From assembly GCA_938001995.1 (NCBI GenBank), contig CALLAV010000136.1:1-14552 (forward strand): a stretch of 14,552 bases of DNA, written 5' to 3'. Below the pieces are notes generated by a model, which searched no databases, was not told where the DNA came from, and worked only from the letters and a program-made list of their open reading frames with translations. Positions 12,150 to 14,552 of this stretch are shown here, piece after piece. The position numbers and the translations under genes were made by a program. This DNA is from an uncultured Amylibacter sp. GTDB taxonomy: Bacteria; Pseudomonadota; Alphaproteobacteria; Rhodobacterales; Rhodobacteraceae. How positions within the stretch are numbered: position 1 is the first letter of the stretch; each line of letters opens with the position of its first letter.

Positions 12150-13073
12150 CTAGCCCAGATGGGCGTCGATTTCCCCCCAAACCAGCGCCAATTGATCGCG
12201 ACCTTCCATCAGAACCTCGTGGTGGGCGTTCGGGATGTCGACCAATTTACCGTTGGGCCATTTGGCCATGACTCTGCGGATTGCGGGGACGGAAACTATG
12301 GCTTCGTCCGTGCCAAGCAGACACAGGCAATCGTGTTTTGTGGGCGCTGCGGCCACCAGTTTTGCGGTTTCGGCGCGTGCGCGGTTGAACCAGCGAAGGG
12401 ATGGCGCACCTAGGCCAAGCTCGGGGTGGGCTTGCAACTGGCGGGTTAGGATATCGTATTGCTCGCGGTCGTTTGTGAGAACGTTGCTTTCAAAGGGTTC
12501 CGTCAAAACGTAATAGTCTGCGCTGCCCGAAGGGACGAATTTTTCGCCAAAGCCGAGCGACGGGCCAAGGGCGGAAATGATCGCGGCGGGTATGCGCATT
12601 TTGGGTTCAACGTGGATGCCCCACATGGGGCCGCTGAAGATGGCCTTTTCAACGTGCAGGTCGTTCATCAAAGCGCGCAGGCCGATGGCGCCGCCCATTG
12701 AGTGTGCGATGACCGCATAGGGATCGGGTAGGCCGGCATCTTTGACGGTGCCAAGCAGTTCGGCCACATCCAGTTGGTAGTCAGAAAATTCCTTGACCCA
12801 GCCCATATCGCGTTTTGTTGGGTGGCGGTCAGACAGACCCTGACCACGCCAATCGATGATCGCGACTGAGTAACCACGATCCAGAAAACGGGCGATTACG
12901 TCGCCGTATTTTTCGATAAATTCCGTCCGACCTGGAAAGATCAGAACCGTTTTGTCACCGCTGCCATGCCACACGGCGGTGCGGACGCGCACCCCGTCGG
13001 ATGCCGTGCGCCAGAACGCTTGCCCGCCCTCGGGCATGCGTTCCAACTCATCATATAGCGGTGCAGCGCTCAT
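12150..13073 (-). CDS. Alpha/beta hydrolase, PldB/lysophospholipase-like
   Basis: A 307-residue serine hydrolase. The strand-turn motif FPGRTEFIEKYG (46-57) and IDWRGQGLSDR (73-83) are typical of PldB-type lysophospholipases/monoacylglycerol lipases. The nucleophile elbow is AHSMGG with S125. The other triad members are probably D256 (LGTDEAIVS) and H285 (NAHHEVLME). All three are present, so it should be active. There is no signal peptide, so it is cytosolic or membrane-peripheral. Its ATG overlaps the SCP2 gene stop (TAATG), so the two are co-translated, which points to a lipid substrate. Epoxide hydrolases and haloperoxidases share the fold, but the FPGRTEF/DWRGQG signature favours PldB. 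Confidence 0.87.
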   Translation of the reverse strand: MSAAPLYDELERMPEGGQAFWRTASDGVRVRTAVWHGSGDKTVLIFPGRTEFIEKYGDVIARFLDRGYSVAIIDWRGQGLSDRHPTKRDMGWVKEFSDYQLDVAELLGTVKDAGLPDPYAVIAHSMGGAIGLRALMNDLHVEKAIFSGPMWGIHVEPKMRIPAAIISALGPSLGFGEKFVPSGSADYYVLTEPFESNVLTNDREQYDILTRQLQAHPELGLGAPSLRWFNRARAETAKLVAAAPTKHDCLCLLGTDEAIVSVPAIRRVMAKWPNGKLVDIPNAHHEVLMEGRDQLALVWGEIDAHLG

Positions 13074-13363
13074 TAGCTTAAGAGCGTACCGAGTTTCATA
13101 GCTGCGCCCATGTCGCCGTCTACGGACAACTGGCCTGTCATGAAAGCGGACGTCGGATTTACAGAGCCGTCCATCATGCCTTGGAATGTTTCAGCGTCTG
13201 CGGACAATGTGCATTCTGCGTCTTCGTCGCCTGCACGTGCGCCGTTTGAATCGACGATCAGCGCGCCTTCGTTTGCGATTTCCACTTTGACGGAACCGTC
13301 AAAGCCTTCGCCACCCAGTTTCGCGTTCAGGGCTTCTACGGCTTGGTTGATGACATCACTCAT
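13073..13363 (-). CDS. SCP2 sterol-binding domain protein
   Basis: A 96-residue, single-domain SCP2 protein. SCP2 domains are lipid-binding beta-sheet folds with a hydrophobic tunnel. The pattern of a hydrophobic strand, D-x-x-A-x-C-T-L-S-A-D (45-56), ETFQGMMDGSVNPTSAFM (58-75) and GQLSVDGDMGAAMKLGTLL (77-95) is typical. AAGGA lies seven bases upstream of the ATG at 13363-13361. It is the first gene of a two-gene unit with the PldB-like hydrolase, so it may present or shuttle acyl lipids to it. Most bacteria make no sterols, so the ligand is probably another lipid. Confidence 0.88.
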   Translation of the reverse strand: MSDVINQAVEALNAKLGGEGFDGSVKVEIANEGALIVDSNGARAGDEDAECTLSADAETFQGMMDGSVNPTSAFMTGQLSVDGDMGAAMKLGTLLS

Positions 13364-13380
13364 GATTGATCCTTTCGGTG

Positions 13381-13394
13381 TTCCCTTTTGGGAA
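13381..13394. promoter_or_regulatory. Perfect inverted repeat in the SCP2/TPR divergent promoter region
   Basis: TTCCC-TTTT-GGGAA forms a five-base perfect inverted repeat in the 75-base gap between the divergent SCP2 and TPR genes, 17 bases upstream of the SCP2 start. It could be a transcription-factor site controlling one or both genes, or a small hairpin in the SCP2 leader. No strong promoter boxes were recognised. Confidence 0.3.
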
Positions 13395-13438
13395 ATTTGG
13401 TCTAACTTCTTACGTATTGGTAAAGATGGTGATCCTAA

Positions 13439-13999
13439 ATGAAAACTGCAAACCGTGCCGTGGCGTTAATCTTCGCATTTATTTTAGGTTTTGGCGCACA
13501 AGTCAGCACGACGGCGGCGCAAACACCCGTTTTGGATGATTTATTTGCAGAATTGCTGGTGGCGGACGAAACCACTTGGGAAGATATTGAGAAGAAGATT
13601 TGGTCGGAATGGTCGAAATCTGGCTCCAAAGCGATGGATCATTTGTTGGAACGAGGCCGCGCCGAGATGGAAAAAGGCAATGTGGACAAAGCCATTGGGC
13701 ATTTTTCCGCGCTGATCGATCATGCTCCTGAATTTGCCGAAGGCTGGAATGCGCGGGCCACAGCATGGTTTGTGGCGGATCGTTATGGACTGTCGATTGC
13801 GGACATTCGCCAAACGTTGATTTTGGAGCCGCGCCATTTTGGAGCTATGGCTGGGCTCGGTATGATTATGGAGCGGATGAACAGACCTAAAGCCGCGCTG
13901 ACGATCTACCAAGAGGCAGAAAAGATCCATCCCAATCGGCCTGATGTGAAAGCAGCCCTAGAACGGTTGAAGGACAAAGTTGAGGGCGTGGAGCTTTAG
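13439..13999 (+). CDS. Periplasmic tetratricopeptide-repeat protein
   Basis: A 186-residue protein. Residues 1-27 form a signal peptide (MKTANR, hydrophobic core, then TTAA before the likely cleavage). Three TPR-like helix pairs follow at about 67-100 (LERGRAEMEKGNVDKAIGHF), 101-134 (GWNARATAWFVADRYGLSI) and 135-168 (AGLGMIMERMNRPKAALTIY). The conserved W/G/A/P positions of TPRs are visible. It is expected to be a periplasmic scaffold or interaction protein; the partner is unknown. The start has GGTGA (13428-13432) six bases upstream. It is transcribed divergently from the SCP2 gene and followed by motif copy D. Confidence 0.85.
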   Translation: MKTANRAVALIFAFILGFGAQVSTTAAQTPVLDDLFAELLVADETTWEDIEKKIWSEWSKSGSKAMDHLLERGRAEMEKGNVDKAIGHFSALIDHAPEFAEGWNARATAWFVADRYGLSIADIRQTLILEPRHFGAMAGLGMIMERMNRPKAALTIYQEAEKIHPNRPDVKAALERLKDKVEGVEL

Positions 14000-14014
14000 C
14001 CCACCGTGCTTTTG

Positions 14015-14036
14015 TAGGTATTTTTCGAACATTGAA
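14015..14036 (+). repeat. Copy D of the stop-codon-proximal motif
   Basis: TATTT at 14019-14023 is followed by GAAC at 14027-14030 and GAA ten bases after TATTT (14034 is within it), 20 bases after the TPR gene stop. It matches copy B (GTATTT-NNN-GAACA-NN-GAA) better than copies A and C. Confidence 0.4.
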
Positions 14037-14110
14037 GCGAAATGTGGTCTTTGGTTGAGGGGCCTCGTGGTTCCGTGTAGGGGTAGGACAAGAATTGAGA
14101 GCTGCCCGAA

Positions 14111-14552
14111 ATGTCTAACATGCCATCCCGTATCTGCGCGGTTCTAGGCCCCACAAACACTGGTAAAACCCATTATGCGATTGAGCGGATGCTGGCGCAT
14201 AAGACGGGTGTGATCGGCCTGCCGCTGCGTCTGTTGGCGCGGGAAGTGTACGACAAACTGGTGGCGTTGCGCGGACCGTCTGTGGTGGCGTTGATCACGG
14301 GGGAGGAGCGAATTTTGCCTGCCCGTGCGCAGTATTGGGTGTGCACGGTTGAGGCGATGCCTCAAGGGATGGGCGCGGATTTTGTGGCCATTGATGAAGT
14401 GCAGTTGTGCGCGGACCCAGAGCGGGGGCACGTGTTCACGGATCGTTTGCTGCATATGCGGGGCACGCATGAGACGTTGTTTTTGGGGGCGGAAACCATG
14501 CGTAGCGTGATTGCGCAGCTGGTGCCCAAGGTCGAGTTTATGCGGCGGGATC
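14111..14552 (+). CDS. SUV3-like ATP-dependent helicase, N-terminal part (cut by window edge)
   Basis: The frame from ATG 14111 stays open to the end of the window (147 residues). Walker A is GPTNTGKT (13-20), followed by motif Ia PLRLLAREVY (38-47) and TGEER (63-67). Motif II is DEVQ (95-98) in IDEVQLCADPERGHVFTDRLL, and motif III is FLGAETM (124-130). DEVQ/DEIQ with DPxRG after it is characteristic of the SUV3/MgpS-type DExH helicases, which unwind RNA. No good ribosome-binding site precedes the ATG; a second ATG three codons in is possible. In Rhodobacteraceae this helicase is, to my recollection, often followed by an S4-domain protein, a ferredoxin and a CarD regulator, but that lies outside the window. 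Confidence 0.88.
   Translation, partial: MSNMPSRICAVLGPTNTGKTHYAIERMLAHKTGVIGLPLRLLAREVYDKLVALRGPSVVALITGEERILPARAQYWVCTVEAMPQGMGADFVAIDEVQLCADPERGHVFTDRLLHMRGTHETLFLGAETMRSVIAQLVPKVEFMRRD

Overview
The window looks like chromosomal DNA of an alphaproteobacterium, most likely a marine member of the Rhodobacteraceae (Roseobacter group). This rests on overall protein character, tight head-to-tail genes with ATGA/TGATG junctions, moderate GC by eye, and a gene set (SCP2 protein + PldB-like hydrolase, EI24 protein, SUV3-type helicase) that I associate with that family. The genus cannot be read from the sequence. No rRNA, tRNA, CRISPR array, insertion sequence or phage gene is visible, and no gene-free stretch exceeds 300 bases.

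Region 1 (1-4460) is a catabolic gene cluster on the + strand. It holds the tail of a thiamine-diphosphate enzyme, a carboxymuconolactone-decarboxylase-family protein, an FAD oxidoreductase, a fumarylacetoacetate-hydrolase-family protein, a HpaH-like hydratase and a HpaI-like aldolase. It closes with a clear rho-independent terminator. The last three match the lower homoprotocatechuate meta-cleavage steps (decarboxylation/isomerisation, hydration, aldol cleavage to pyruvate plus an aldehyde). The first three are not part of that textbook route, so the substrate is unknown.

Region 2 (4512-7975) is a translationally coupled pair: a membrane protein with several intramembrane histidines fused to a [2Fe-2S] ferredoxin domain, and a large MscS-family channel with a signal peptide. 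It suggests redox sensing or electron transfer linked to an osmotic or mechanosensitive channel.

Region 3 (8115-11675) holds a GH25 lysozyme-like lipoprotein, a convergent glutathione S-transferase-like gene, and a three-gene + strand operon (GNAT acetyltransferase, nitroreductase, EI24/CysZ-like membrane protein) ending at a bidirectional terminator.

Region 4 (11713-13363, - strand) contains a DUF2158-like protein with an RGG-repeat tail, a PldB-like alpha/beta hydrolase, and an SCP2 sterol-carrier-like protein coupled to the hydrolase. Region 5 (13439-14552, + strand) has a periplasmic TPR protein and the N-terminal part of a SUV3-like helicase, cut by the window edge.

A short motif (G-rich stretch, TATTT, ten bases, GAA) recurs just downstream of four stop codons, always in the sense of the preceding gene. 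It is the main non-coding pattern in the window.
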